A DNA stretch of 64,000 bases from Microbispora sp. H11081 (GTDB lineage: Bacteria > Actinomycetota > Actinomycetes > Streptosporangiales > Streptosporangiaceae): the NCBI RefSeq assembly GCF_012999535.1, contig NZ_JABBWV010000005.1, forward strand, positions 186,001-250,000. The letters run 5' to 3'. Below are positions 1 through 7,739 of this stretch, in pieces. Under the pieces are notes generated by a model. That model did no database searches. It had not been told where the DNA came from and worked only from the letters and a program-made list of their open reading frames with translations. The translations under genes and the position numbers were made by a program. Numbering within the stretch: position 1 is the first letter of the stretch; each line of letters starts with the position of its first letter.

Positions 1-51
1 CCCGATCCCCTTGTTCGCGCCGGTGACCAGCGCGATCGTCTGTTCGCTCAT
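1..51 (-). CDS. SDR family oxidoreductase, N-terminal fragment
   Basis: Only the first 17 codons lie in the window; the gene runs off the left edge. The peptide begins MSEQTIALVTGANKGIG, a first beta strand followed by the TGxNKGIG dinucleotide-binding loop of short-chain dehydrogenases/reductases. The TGANKGIG form is common in the carbonyl-reductase-like branch. An ATG nine bases upstream (position 60) is an alternative start. The gene is divergent from the LysR-type regulator that follows, a layout that often means the regulator controls the reductase. The substrate cannot be inferred from this fragment. Confidence 0.75.
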   Translation of the reverse strand, partial: MSEQTIALVTGANKGIG

Positions 52-107
52 GCGATTCATCCTGTCCCCGGCCCCGGCGGGATCTCCAACACCGTTTGAG
101 TGGGCGG

Positions 108-126
108 CGATACCCTCCGGGTATCG
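108..126. promoter_or_regulatory. Palindromic LysR-type operator candidate
   Basis: Two perfect 8-base arms, CGATACCC and GGGTATCG, flank a 3-base centre. The site contains the T-N11-A core typical of LysR-type binding sites (T at 111, A at 123). It lies in the short gap between the divergent SDR and LysR starts, so it could serve both promoters. Its role is inferred from position and symmetry. Confidence 0.6.
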
Positions 127-156
127 ATTCCCAAATCCCGGCGGTACCGTGGCGGC

Positions 157-1005
157 ATGGAGACGCGGGAGCTGCGCTATTTCGTGGCCGTCGCGGAGGA
201 GCTGCACTTCGGGCGGGCCGCGCAGCGGCTGGGGATCGCGCAGCCGCCCTTGTCCCGGGCGATCCGGCAGCTCGAACGGCGGCTCGGGGTGACGCTGCTG
301 GAACGCACGAGCCGCTCCGTCCTGCTGACCGAGGCCGGTTCGGTGCTGCTGGCCGAGGGCCGCGCGGCTCTCGACGCGGTCGAGGCCGCCGAGCGCCGTG
401 CCCGCCGCGCCGCGCTCGCCGCGACCGGCCGGCCCGGCCTGGTCCTCGTCACGAAGGCCGGAGCGTCCGGCGAGCTGCTGCCGAAGCTGCTCGACGCGTA
501 CGCCGCGGAACCAGGCGCCGTCCCCGTCGACGTGCTCCTGTGCGGCATCGGCGAGCAGGAGCGGCTGCTGCGCGACGGGCGGGCCGACGTGGCGCTGCTG
601 CACCGGCCGTTCGACTCGGCGAACGGGTTCGACACCGAGGAGCTGTGCACGGAGGGGCAGGTCGCGGTCCTGCCGGCCTGGCACCCCCTCGCCGGCCGGG
701 CCCACCTGTGCACGGCCGACGTCGCCGCGCTGCCCGGCCTGCCGATGCCGCGCTGGCCCCACCGCGACGGCACCTACCCGCCCGGCCCCGGGCCGCAGGT
801 GCGGGACCACACGCAGCTTCTCCAGCTGATCGCTCTCGGCCGGGCCTCGGCGATCCTGCCGGAGTCGTGCCGACCCCAGCTTGGCCGCGACCTCGCCGCC
901 GTACCGGTCCTGGACGCCCCCACGGTCACGACGGTGATCGCGTGGCCGCCGCACAGCCGGTCGCAGGCCCTCGCCGGGCTGGTCAGGGCCGCGACCCGCA
1001 TCTAG
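157..1005 (+). CDS. LysR family transcriptional regulator
   Basis: This is a 282-residue DNA-binding regulator. The N-terminal winged helix-turn-helix (residues about 1-60) has the family pattern METRELRYFVAVAEELHFGRAA followed by LGIAQPPLSRAIRQLE; the rest is the periplasmic-binding-protein-like effector domain. I chose the ATG at 157 because LysR proteins normally begin a few residues before the ELRYFVAVAEE stretch; the reading frame is open upstream to 100. The gene is divergent from the SDR reductase and shares the 108-126 palindrome, so autoregulation and control of the reductase are likely. The effector is unknown. Confidence 0.9.
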   Translation: METRELRYFVAVAEELHFGRAAQRLGIAQPPLSRAIRQLERRLGVTLLERTSRSVLLTEAGSVLLAEGRAALDAVEAAERRARRAALAATGRPGLVLVTKAGASGELLPKLLDAYAAEPGAVPVDVLLCGIGEQERLLRDGRADVALLHRPFDSANGFDTEELCTEGQVAVLPAWHPLAGRAHLCTADVAALPGLPMPRWPHRDGTYPPGPGPQVRDHTQLLQLIALGRASAILPESCRPQLGRDLAAVPVLDAPTVTTVIAWPPHSRSQALAGLVRAATRI

Positions 1006-1028
1006 CCGTCCGGTGCCCCGGACAGCGA

Positions 1029-2567
1029 TCAGATCCAGCCGCGCAGCAGCATGCGGCTCAGCCAGACCTCGTACGGCACGGGCTCGGCGGTGAGCACGGG
1101 CGCCAGCCACCAGAAGTTCACCAGCGCGAGCAGCGTGAACGCGCCCACCAGCGCCGCCGCCGTGGAGCGCCGGGAGCTCGACGCGCCCGGCGGCCCGAGG
1201 ACGAGCCCGCAGGCCAGCACGATCGCCAGGATCATGAACGGCACCGCCGGGAGCGCGTAGAACAGGTACATCGTGCGGTCGTCGGCCAGCGCGAAGTAGA
1301 ACCACGGCAGCCAGCCCGCGGCGTAGGCGAGCACGACGGCGCCCGCGCGCCAGTCGCGGGTCGTCGCGTACCTGACCAGCACCGCGAGCAACGCGAGCAG
1401 TCCGGCGTACCAGATCACCGGGGTGCCGGTCCCGAGGATCGCCTGCGAGCAGGAGGCCGCGCCGCACGTGCCGCGGGGCGCCTGGTAGAAGAACAGCGTC
1501 GGCCGCAGCAGCAGCGGCCAGCTCCAGGGGTCCGACTGGTAGTCGTGGCCCGTGCTGAGGCCCTGGTGGAAGCCGAGCACCTGGCTCTGGTAGTCCACCA
1601 GCGACCGCAGCGAGTCGAAGACGAAGTAGGCCCAGCCGTTGGACGTGGCGCGGTCCCAGGCGCGGCCCCACCCGGCGGCCGAGGCGAACCATCCGGCGAA
1701 CGACGCGACGTACACGGCGACCGGAACGGCCCCGAGCCAGGCGAGGCCGAGCGGCCAGTCGTGCCGGACCGCCTGCCGGTACGGCCTCCGCAGGCCGACC
1801 GCGCGTCTGGCCCCGCAGTCCCAGACGAGCGTCATGATCGCGAACGCCACCGCGAACAGCAGGCCGGTCCACTTGGTCGCGATCGCCGCGCCCAGGCACA
1901 GACCGGCCGCCAGCCGCCAGGGCCGCGGGCCGAGCCGGGGGGCGGGCCCGGTCACGACGGAGGTGCGGTACCACTCCGCCAGGCGGGCGCGTGCCGCGTC
2001 CCTGTCGGCGACCAGGCAGGCGAAGCCGGCCAGCACCCAGAACGTGAGGAAGACGTCGAGCAGCGCCGAGCGCGACAGCACCAGGTGCAGGCCGTCGAGG
2101 GCGAGCAGCAGGCCGGCGAGGCAGCCGAGGAGGGTCGAGCGGGTCATCCGGCGGGCGACCCGCGCCAGGACCAGCACGGAGAGGGTGCCCGCCAGCGCGG
2201 CCGCGAAGCGCCACCCGAAGGGCGTCAGGCCGAACAGCCACTCTCCCGCGCCGATCAGCCACTTGCCGAGCGGCGGGTGGGCGACGTACGCGGCGCACTC
2301 CTCGGCCGTACCGCACGTCTTGAACACGTCCGTGCCGCCGCGCAGGATCGTCTCATCGGCGTCGTCGGCGAAGTGCCGTTCGACGCCGAATCTGATCAGC
2401 GAGTAGGCGTCCTTGGCGTAGTAGGTCTCGTCGAAGACGAACGCGTGCGGGACGCCGAGCCGATCGAATCGGAGGAAGCCCCCGAAGGCGGCCACGGCCA
2501 GCGGGCCGAGCCATCCCCGGCCGCGCGGCATCGGCGGCACCAGCCGGGGTAAGGCGCTCCGAGGCAC
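1029..2567 (-). CDS. Dolichyl-phosphate-mannose--protein mannosyltransferase (Pmt family)
   Basis: This is a polytopic membrane glycosyltransferase of about 512 residues that transfers mannose from polyprenyl-phosphate mannose to Ser/Thr of secreted proteins during Sec export. The first extracytoplasmic loop carries the family's acidic pair in FDETYYAKDAY (Asp46, Glu47), followed by HPPLGKW and about ten hydrophobic segments. Length and motif order match actinobacterial Pmt. The start is GTG at 2567; an in-frame ATG lies 12 codons inside. The gene is convergent with the LysR gene, with 23 bases between stop codons. No linked polyprenol-mannose synthase is visible here. Confidence 0.9.
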   Translation of the reverse strand: MPRSALPRLVPPMPRGRGWLGPLAVAAFGGFLRFDRLGVPHAFVFDETYYAKDAYSLIRFGVERHFADDADETILRGGTDVFKTCGTAEECAAYVAHPPLGKWLIGAGEWLFGLTPFGWRFAAALAGTLSVLVLARVARRMTRSTLLGCLAGLLLALDGLHLVLSRSALLDVFLTFWVLAGFACLVADRDAARARLAEWYRTSVVTGPAPRLGPRPWRLAAGLCLGAAIATKWTGLLFAVAFAIMTLVWDCGARRAVGLRRPYRQAVRHDWPLGLAWLGAVPVAVYVASFAGWFASAAGWGRAWDRATSNGWAYFVFDSLRSLVDYQSQVLGFHQGLSTGHDYQSDPWSWPLLLRPTLFFYQAPRGTCGAASCSQAILGTGTPVIWYAGLLALLAVLVRYATTRDWRAGAVVLAYAAGWLPWFYFALADDRTMYLFYALPAVPFMILAIVLACGLVLGPPGASSSRRSTAAALVGAFTLLALVNFWWLAPVLTAEPVPYEVWLSRMLLRGWI

Positions 2568-2729
2568 GCGGTGATCCTAACCCGGAGAAATGCGATGATC
2601 GGGGCAAGACGAATCCGGCATCACGGACCTCCTGGAATGATCACCGCTATCCGGGGCAGTAGCCACGGCGAGCATCACCGGGCGAGCCGTGGAGCACGCC
2701 GGTGTCCAACGCCATCGGGAGCGTCGTAG

Positions 2730-3590
2730 ATGGATTTCGATGACCGAGCGAAGCTCGACACCTCACAGGTCGAGGACGTCGGCGGTGGAGGCGGGTTCCG
2801 CGGCGGAGGCCTGGCCATCGGCGGCGGGGCCGCCGGCATCATCGCCCTGATCGTGGCACTGATCTTCGGCATCAACCCCGGCGACATCACGGGCGGCGGC
2901 GGCGAGCCCGCAGGCGTGCAGCCGACCACCGACCTGAGCGCGCAGTGCAAGACCGGCGCCGACGCCGACCAGTCGGAGAAGTGCCGGGTCGTGGGTGTGG
3001 TCAACAGCATCCAGAAGTACTGGAGCGAGCAGGTCGAGGGATACACCGGGGCGAAGACCACCCTGTTCTCCGGCGGCGTGCAGACCGGCTGCGGCGCCGC
3101 GGACTCCTCCGTCGGCCCCTTCTACTGCCCTCGTGACCAGCACGTCTATCTCGACCTGTCGTTCTTCGACGAACTGCAGTCGCGGTTCGGGGCCAAGGGC
3201 GGGCCGTTCGCGCAGGCGTACGTGATCGCCCACGAGTACGGCCACCACGTGCAGGACCTGCTCGGCACGATGAACCGGGTCGGCCAGGACCAGGGCGCGG
3301 AGAGCGGCTCTGTGCGGCTCGAACTCCAGGCCGACTGCTACGCGGGCGTGTGGGCCAAGAACGCGGTGGACACCGGCTTCTACGCCGAGCCGTTCTCCGG
3401 CGCCGACATCAAGGAGGCGCTCAGCGCCGCCGCGGCCGTCGGCGACGACCACATCCAGGAGCAGGCCCAGGGCAGGGTCAACCCGGACGCGTTCACGCAC
3501 GGCACCTCGGCCCAGCGGACGAAGTGGTTCACGAACGGCTACTCGTCCGGCGACCCGGCGCGCTGCGACACCTTCTCGGGAAGCATCTGA
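2730..3590 (+). CDS. Neutral zinc metallopeptidase, YpfJ/KPN_02809 family
   Basis: This 286-residue protein belongs to the YpfJ-like putative metalloprotease family. A short cytoplasmic N-terminus and glycine-rich linker precede one membrane segment (about residues 34-47); the rest is predicted outside the membrane. The zinc motif HEYGHH sits at about 168-173, and the downstream stretch LELQADCYAGVWA gives the conserved glutamate/aspartate of the family. Length is typical. It stands alone between divergent pmt and a small downstream gene. The physiological substrate is unknown for the family. Confidence 0.88.
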   Translation: MDFDDRAKLDTSQVEDVGGGGGFRGGGLAIGGGAAGIIALIVALIFGINPGDITGGGGEPAGVQPTTDLSAQCKTGADADQSEKCRVVGVVNSIQKYWSEQVEGYTGAKTTLFSGGVQTGCGAADSSVGPFYCPRDQHVYLDLSFFDELQSRFGAKGGPFAQAYVIAHEYGHHVQDLLGTMNRVGQDQGAESGSVRLELQADCYAGVWAKNAVDTGFYAEPFSGADIKEALSAAAAVGDDHIQEQAQGRVNPDAFTHGTSAQRTKWFTNGYSSGDPARCDTFSGSI

Positions 3591-3646
3591 GATCGTCGCG
3601 GGAGCATCGGGCGCGAGCCTTCGCGCAGTCTCCTAAACTACGTACC

Positions 3647-3943
3647 GTGATCTTCAAGATGGTCGGCGACGGACGGCCCTATCCCGAGCACGGACTGTCG
3701 CCCCGAGAGTGGGCGCAGATCCCGCCCCGGCAGGTCCGGCTCGACACGCTGATCACCACGAAGGCGGTGCTGGACCTGCACTCGTTGCTCGCCAAGGATT
3801 CGACCTTCTACGGCGACCTGTTCCCGCACGTGGTGCAGTGGCAGGGCGAGCTGTACCTGGAGGACGGCCTGCACCGGGCCCTGCGCGCCGCGCTGCACCA
3901 GCGTTCCGTGCTGCACGCCCGGGTGCTGGAGCTGCAGGGCTGA
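3647..3943 (+). CDS. Conserved actinobacterial protein (often named VapB-type antitoxin)
   Basis: This is a 98-residue protein reading MIFKMVGDGRPYPEHG from a GTG at 3647. It resembles a small family very widespread in Streptomyces and relatives that automated pipelines often label a type II antitoxin. No toxin gene is adjacent, so a toxin-antitoxin role is not supported here. An in-frame ATG at 3659 is possible, but family members I know begin with MIFK, favouring the GTG. A perfect terminator hairpin lies about 45 bases past the stop. Function unknown. Confidence 0.72.
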   Translation: MIFKMVGDGRPYPEHGLSPREWAQIPPRQVRLDTLITTKAVLDLHSLLAKDSTFYGDLFPHVVQWQGELYLEDGLHRALRAALHQRSVLHARVLELQG

Positions 3944-3988
3944 CAGCTGACGGCGCGAGAGCCCTTGAGCTTCCGGTCCCCGAACGCG

Positions 3989-4028
3989 AAAGAGCCGCCG
4001 ACCTGTTCACGCAGGTCGGCGGCTCTTT
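3989..4028. terminator. Strong hairpin terminator
   Basis: A perfect 17-base-pair stem (arms 3989-4005 and 4012-4028) with a 6-base loop. The right arm ends in TTT with one more T, then C. It ends the gene at 3647-3943 on the plus strand. It also lies directly past the 3' end of the convergent tRNA-Ser, so it may act in both directions. Confidence 0.85.
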
Positions 4029-4032
4029 TCGG

Positions 4033-4120
4033 TGGCGGTGGAGGTGGGATTTGAACCCACGGTAGGTTGCCCTACACACGCTTTCGAGGCGTGCGCCCTC
4101 GGCCACTAGGCGACTCCACC
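4033..4120 (-). tRNA. tRNA-Ser (anticodon CGA)
   Basis: On the minus strand the 7-base acceptor arm GGTGGAG pairs with CTCCACC, followed by discriminator G and an encoded CCA (4035-4033). The anticodon loop holds CTCGAAA with anticodon CGA. There is a long variable arm, as expected for a serine tRNA, and the T-loop word GGTTCAAATCC. Total length with CCA is 88 bases. It reads TCG serine codons, frequent in such GC-rich genomes. Confidence 0.95.
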
Positions 4121-4179
4121 GCGCAGCAGCTTACCGGACGAACACCACTGCGCGCGCATTCGTTCCGCCGGGCCGCCCG

Positions 4180-4674
4180 TCAGGCGCGGCGGCCGGAGAA
4201 GAACTCGGTCAGCACCGCTCCGCACTCGTCCGCCAGCACGCCCATGACCACCTCGGGCCGGTGGTTGAGCCTGCGGTCCCGCAGGACGTCCCACAGCGAT
4301 CCCGCCGCACCGGCCTTCTCGTCCACCGCGCCGTACACCACGCGGTCCACCCGGGCGAGGACCGCGGCGCCTGCGCACATCGTGCAGGGTTCGAGCGTCA
4401 CCACGAGGGTGCAGCCCGTCAGGCGCCAGTCTCCGGTCGCGGCCGCCGCCGCGCGCAGGGCGAGCACCTCGGCGTGCGCCGTGGGGTCGGCGCTCGCCTC
4501 ACGGTCGTTGCCCGCCACCGCCAGCACAGCGCCCGGCTGTGACATGCCCTGTGGGGGCGGGCCGAGCACGACGGCGCCGACGGGCACCTCTCCGCGCCCG
4601 CCGGCCCGTACGGCCTCCCCCAGCGCCAGCCGCATGGCGGCCTCGTACGCCTCAGTTTGCGGGGAACCGGTCAC
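4180..4674 (-). CDS. tadA: tRNA-specific adenosine deaminase TadA
   Basis: TadA converts wobble adenosine 34 of tRNA-Arg(ACG) to inosine. In the 164-residue protein the zinc-deaminase motifs are HAE at 67-69 (zinc ligand and catalytic glutamate) and PCTMC at 96-100 (two cysteine ligands). I chose the GTG at 4674 because it overlaps the stop of the upstream gene in a GTGA coupling; an ATG 13 codons later would leave a shortened first helix. There is an extra proline-rich loop near residues 38-46 (GPPPQGMSQPG). It is the last gene of a three-gene operon with two deaminase-associated proteins. Confidence 0.93.
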   Translation of the reverse strand: MTGSPQTEAYEAAMRLALGEAVRAGGRGEVPVGAVVLGPPPQGMSQPGAVLAVAGNDREASADPTAHAEVLALRAAAAATGDWRLTGCTLVVTLEPCTMCAGAAVLARVDRVVYGAVDEKAGAAGSLWDVLRDRRLNHRPEVVMGVLADECGAVLTEFFSGRRA

Positions 4675-5153
4675 CGCAGGCGGTCGAGCTCGTCGGCGAA
4701 GCCGAGCCGTTCCGCGATGAGGGAAAGGATGTCGGCGGGCAGCACGCCCTCCTCCATGCTGAGCTCCACGAGCTCCTCCGCGCTGAGCGAGAAGTCGACG
4801 AGCAGCTCGATGTCGCCCACGGGGCGGATGCCGAGGTCGGGCGCGTCCTTGTCCACCACGGCGCCGGCGAGCTCGGCGAAGATCTCCCCGAGCGGGTCGT
4901 TCTGCACGGCGTGCGCGTCGGAGATGAACACGCGGGGGTCGAGGTCGTCCTGGTACCGGATGATCGCGAACCACTCGTCCTCGACCTCGACGCAGAGCAG
5001 GGCGAGCTCGTCGCCGCTCAGCCCCAGCGCCTCCTGCAGGGCGTCGCTCAGGTCGTCGGCGATCTCGGCCTCGCCGAGGTCGACCTCGGCGCCGGTCCAG
5101 CGGCCGTCGATGCGGGCGAAGCCCGCGGAGAAGAGGTTGGATCTGGAGGGCAT
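4671..5153 (-). CDS. tRNA adenosine deaminase-associated protein, copy 2
   Basis: This 160-residue acidic protein belongs to the actinobacterial family of putative tRNA adenosine deaminase-associated proteins, named from its constant position beside tadA. The stretch EWFAIIRYQDDLDPRVFISDAHAV and the C-terminal EGVLPADILSLIAERLGFADELDRL are characteristic. Its stop overlaps the tadA start by four bases, implying translational coupling. Biochemical function is unknown; partnership with TadA is inferred from context. It is paralogous to the gene immediately upstream. Confidence 0.82.
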   Translation of the reverse strand: MPSRSNLFSAGFARIDGRWTGAEVDLGEAEIADDLSDALQEALGLSGDELALLCVEVEDEWFAIIRYQDDLDPRVFISDAHAVQNDPLGEIFAELAGAVVDKDAPDLGIRPVGDIELLVDFSLSAEELVELSMEEGVLPADILSLIAERLGFADELDRLR

Positions 5154-5168
5154 GGCCGTCTCCCCAGG

Positions 5169-5657
5169 TCAGCCGACGGCGGCGTCGACGGCGCGTTCGA
5201 AGGGCTGGGAGAAGCCCAGCCGCGCGGCGATGCTGGACAGGACCTCGTCGGGCAGCAGGTCGAGGTCGCCGGACAGCGCGCCCAGCTCCATCTCGTCGAG
5301 CCCGAGGTCGGCGAAGATCGACAGGTCCCCGGCGGGCAGCACGCTGTCGAGCTCCTCCTCCTCGGGCACGGGCACGTCGAGGTATTCGAGGACCTGCTGC
5401 GCCAGCGGCCACTCCCAGGCGGCCGTGATGTCCGAGAGGAAGACGTCCACCTGCTCGCCGAAGACCCGTAACGCCACGAAGAAGTCATCCCCTACTGCGA
5501 CCATGCCAATCGTGGTGCCCATGCTGGGGGTCTGGCGGAGCGCGTGAATGAGGCCGTCGAGATCGGAGGTCAGCGCCACCGGGAGCATCTCCGCCTCCCA
5601 GCGGTCCTCCTCGCGATAGACGACGATGGCGAAGTCAAGAGTGTCCACGTCTGTCAT
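5169..5657 (-). CDS. tRNA adenosine deaminase-associated protein, copy 1
   Basis: A second member of the same family (162 residues, ATG at 5657) lies 15 bases upstream of copy 2. Both have a beta-rich N-terminal half (here [19 protein letters not shown] and [22 protein letters not shown]) and an acidic C-terminus ending in a similar helix ([22 protein letters not shown] here, PADILSLIAERLGF in copy 2). A local duplication is therefore likely. The gene is divergent from upp, with 138 bases between the starts. No catalytic motif is visible. Confidence 0.82.
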   Translation of the reverse strand: MTDVDTLDFAIVVYREEDRWEAEMLPVALTSDLDGLIHALRQTPSMGTTIGMVAVGDDFFVALRVFGEQVDVFLSDITAAWEWPLAQQVLEYLDVPVPEEEELDSVLPAGDLSIFADLGLDEMELGALSGDLDLLPDEVLSSIAARLGFSQPFERAVDAAVG

Positions 5658-5795
5658 CGTCTTCCCCGCCGCGCGCTGTTCACGCAGGCCATCGTCGCAG
5701 AATCGGAGTCCCACCGTACTGCGCTCACTCCAAATCGTGATCAAAGACTCAGGCGGCGTCGAGGGTTCGTCCAGGAGACGGTAGTTTTTCTCCCC

Positions 5796-6434
5796 ATGGA
5801 GACCCTCGTCGTCGACCACCCGCTCGTCGCCCACAAGCTCACCGCCCTCCGCGACGTGCGGACCGACTCTCCGACGTTCCGCCGCCTGGCGGACGAGCTG
5901 GTCACCCTGCTCGCCTACGAGGCCACCAGGGACGTGCGGGTCACCGACGTCACGGTCGAGACTCCGCTCGCCCCGGCAGGCGGCGTACGGCTGGCGCGGC
6001 CCGTGCCGCTCGTCGTCCCGATCCTGCGCGCGGGGCTGGGGATGCTCGACGGGATGACGCGGCTCCTGCCGACCGCCGAGGTGGGGTTCCTCGGGATGAT
6101 CCGCGACGAGTCCACGCTGCAGGCCCAGACGTACGCCACGCGGCTGCCCGAGGACCTGTCGGGCCGGCAGTGCTACGTGCTCGACCCCATGCTCGCGACG
6201 GGCGGCACCCTCGCCGCGGCGATCCACTTCCTGTTCGACCGTGGCGCCCGTGACGTCACCGCGATCTGCCTGCTGGCCGCGCCCGAGGGCCTCGCGTACG
6301 TGGACGAGGCGTTCCGCGGCGGCGACCGGCCGATCCGGGTGGTGACGGCCGCACTCGACGAGCGGCTGAACGAGAACGGCTACATCGTGCCCGGGCTCGG
6401 CGACGCGGGCGACCGCCTGTACGGCGTCGTCTGA
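5796..6434 (+). CDS. upp: Uracil phosphoribosyltransferase
   Basis: Upp makes UMP from uracil and PRPP in pyrimidine salvage. The 212-residue protein shows the full family pattern: [10 protein letters not shown] near residue 80, the PRPP loop [11 protein letters not shown] at about 128-138, and the uracil-binding C-terminal stretch [18 protein letters not shown]. The start is the ATG at 5796. The nearest purine-rich box (AGGAG at 5773-5777) is rather far away, so the ribosome-binding site is weak. It stands alone and is divergent from the tadA operon. Confidence 0.96.
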   Translation: METLVVDHPLVAHKLTALRDVRTDSPTFRRLADELVTLLAYEATRDVRVTDVTVETPLAPAGGVRLARPVPLVVPILRAGLGMLDGMTRLLPTAEVGFLGMIRDESTLQAQTYATRLPEDLSGRQCYVLDPMLATGGTLAAAIHFLFDRGARDVTAICLLAAPEGLAYVDEAFRGGDRPIRVVTAALDERLNENGYIVPGLGDAGDRLYGVV

Positions 6435-6608
6435 ATTCTCCGCCGTCCGAATTCACCGCTCTGATCTCCCCGGGGATGGATTTCCCTTTCCTTTCCGCGT
6501 GCTCTGTGCACACCTCAGGACTGGTTACACTGCGCGCCCGCTAGGGTACTCCCTGTGATGACGACGTCACCTCGTGCCCTCGCGAGCGGCGCGCCACCAG
6601 GGGGAGCG

Positions 6609-6827
6609 ATGATCCAGCATCCGGCCGGCGAGCCCTACGAACAGCTCGAGGCCCTGCTCAGGGACGAGTTCGCGGGGGTGCATCCCCCCGCGACGGTGAC
6701 CCGGTGCGTTCAGGCGGCCCATCACGGCGCCATCGAAGTCACCGGGCACGCGCACCCCGCGCTGGTCGAACGCATCGCCCGCAAGCACCTGCGGGTGCTG
6801 GCGACCTCCGCCGCGGGCCGGGGATGA
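6609..6827 (+). CDS. Small protein resembling a three-helix dimerization domain
   Basis: This is a 72-residue helical protein (MIQHPAGEPYEQLEALLRDE, later FAGVHPPATVTRCVQAAHHGA). It resembles a short actinobacterial family described as a three-helix bundle dimerization domain, a similarity judged by eye. I prefer the ATG at 6609 because AGGGGGAG lies directly before it; the frame is open back to a GTG at 6555, which would add 18 residues with little character. The next gene is 70 bases away on the same strand. Function unknown. Confidence 0.6.
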   Translation: MIQHPAGEPYEQLEALLRDEFAGVHPPATVTRCVQAAHHGAIEVTGHAHPALVERIARKHLRVLATSAAGRG

Positions 6828-6897
6828 CGCGTCGAGTTCTCAACCCGTTCGCGGTTAGCCGCTTTACCAAACGGGGCGTCTGGGTAATGTATTGGTC

Positions 6898-7074
6898 ATG
6901 GGAGTGGTGACGGCGTTGCAAGCAAAGAAAGTAGTCAAGTGGACGCTCATCGTGTCGGCGGGGTTCTACCTGCTCACGAGACCGACTGACGCGGCCCACA
7001 CCGTCCACGGAGCCTTCAACGGAATCGTCAGCGCGGCCGACTCGATGGCGCAGTTCTTCGCCACCCTGTCATGA
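6898..7074 (+). CDS. Small membrane protein coupled to the PH-domain gene
   Basis: This is a 58-residue protein with one probable membrane-associated segment (about residues 12-26, VVKWTLIVSAGFYLL) and an amphipathic tail. The stop TGA overlaps the ATG of the next gene (ATGA at 7071-7074), which supports real translation and coupling. The start is ATG 6898. It is likely a partner of the PH-domain membrane protein downstream. I do not recognise a named family. Confidence 0.65.
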   Translation: MGVVTALQAKKVVKWTLIVSAGFYLLTRPTDAAHTVHGAFNGIVSAADSMAQFFATLS

Positions 7075-7601
7075 GACTTGTGACCCACGGGGACTCCGCC
7101 CCGTCGTCGGTCAACCGTTACCTCCTCCCCCACGAACACCAAGTCATCATGGTGCGGCGCCACCCCGCCGTGCTGCTGCGCCCGATCGCCGAGATCTTCG
7201 GAGGGCTCGTCGTCGCCGGGATCCTCAGCAAGTTCCTCAGTGACAACGGGGCGAGCCAGGCCCTCGCCCTCGTCTGGTGGGCCTGGCTCCTCCTGCTCGT
7301 CCGTTTCGTATGGAAGGTCGCGGAGTGGTCGGTCGACTACTTCGTCGTCACCTCCCAGCGCATGCTTCTCACCACCGGCCTGATCACGCGCAAGGTCGCG
7401 ATGATGCCCCTGAGCAAGGTCACCGACATGAGCTTCCAGCGCTCGCTCCTCGGCCGCATGCTCGGCTATGGCGAGTTCGTGATGGAGTCGGCCGGCCAGG
7501 ACCAGGCCCTGCGCACCGTCCCCCACATCCCCTATCCCGAGACCTTGTATCTGGAGGTCTGTCAGATGATCTTCCCCAGCAAGGATGGGGACGACGACTG
7601 A
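7071..7601 (+). CDS. PH domain-containing membrane protein (YdbS/YdbT-like)
   Basis: This 176-residue protein has two hydrophobic helices (about residues 35-80) followed by a bacterial PH-like domain (bPH2). The stretch WSVDYFVVTSQRMLLTTGLITRKVAMMPLSKVTDMSFQRS is the typical bPH2 signature, in which a residue pattern after VTSQR leads into the strand around the conserved KVTD. The family is of unknown function, thought to be membrane-linked. It is translationally coupled to the small membrane gene upstream. About 140 bases separate it from the next regulator. Confidence 0.85.
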   Translation: MRLVTHGDSAPSSVNRYLLPHEHQVIMVRRHPAVLLRPIAEIFGGLVVAGILSKFLSDNGASQALALVWWAWLLLLVRFVWKVAEWSVDYFVVTSQRMLLTTGLITRKVAMMPLSKVTDMSFQRSLLGRMLGYGEFVMESAGQDQALRTVPHIPYPETLYLEVCQMIFPSKDGDDD

Positions 7602-7739
7602 CGACGGCCCGGCCGTCCGGTATCTCGTCACCGTGATCGAACCTACACCGTCGTTATTCCTGACGGAGGGTTACACGATTCGCTCGCTTCGTGCCATTAT
7701 GGCGACACTATTGACCCTTCCCCCGCCCTGAGAGATCAG

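Noticed and set aside
96-2552. An 818-codon open frame on the plus strand
   Set aside because: It lies opposite pmt and across the LysR gene, has Arg/Ala/Gly-rich shadow composition and no domain; it is a GC-bias shadow.
3647-3943. A toxin-antitoxin locus
   Set aside because: The gene resembles a family often called VapB antitoxin, but no PIN-domain or other toxin gene is adjacent; the next feature is a terminator and tRNA.
4033-4120. A tRNA-associated integration site
   Set aside because: No integrase, direct repeat of the tRNA 3' end or phage gene lies nearby.
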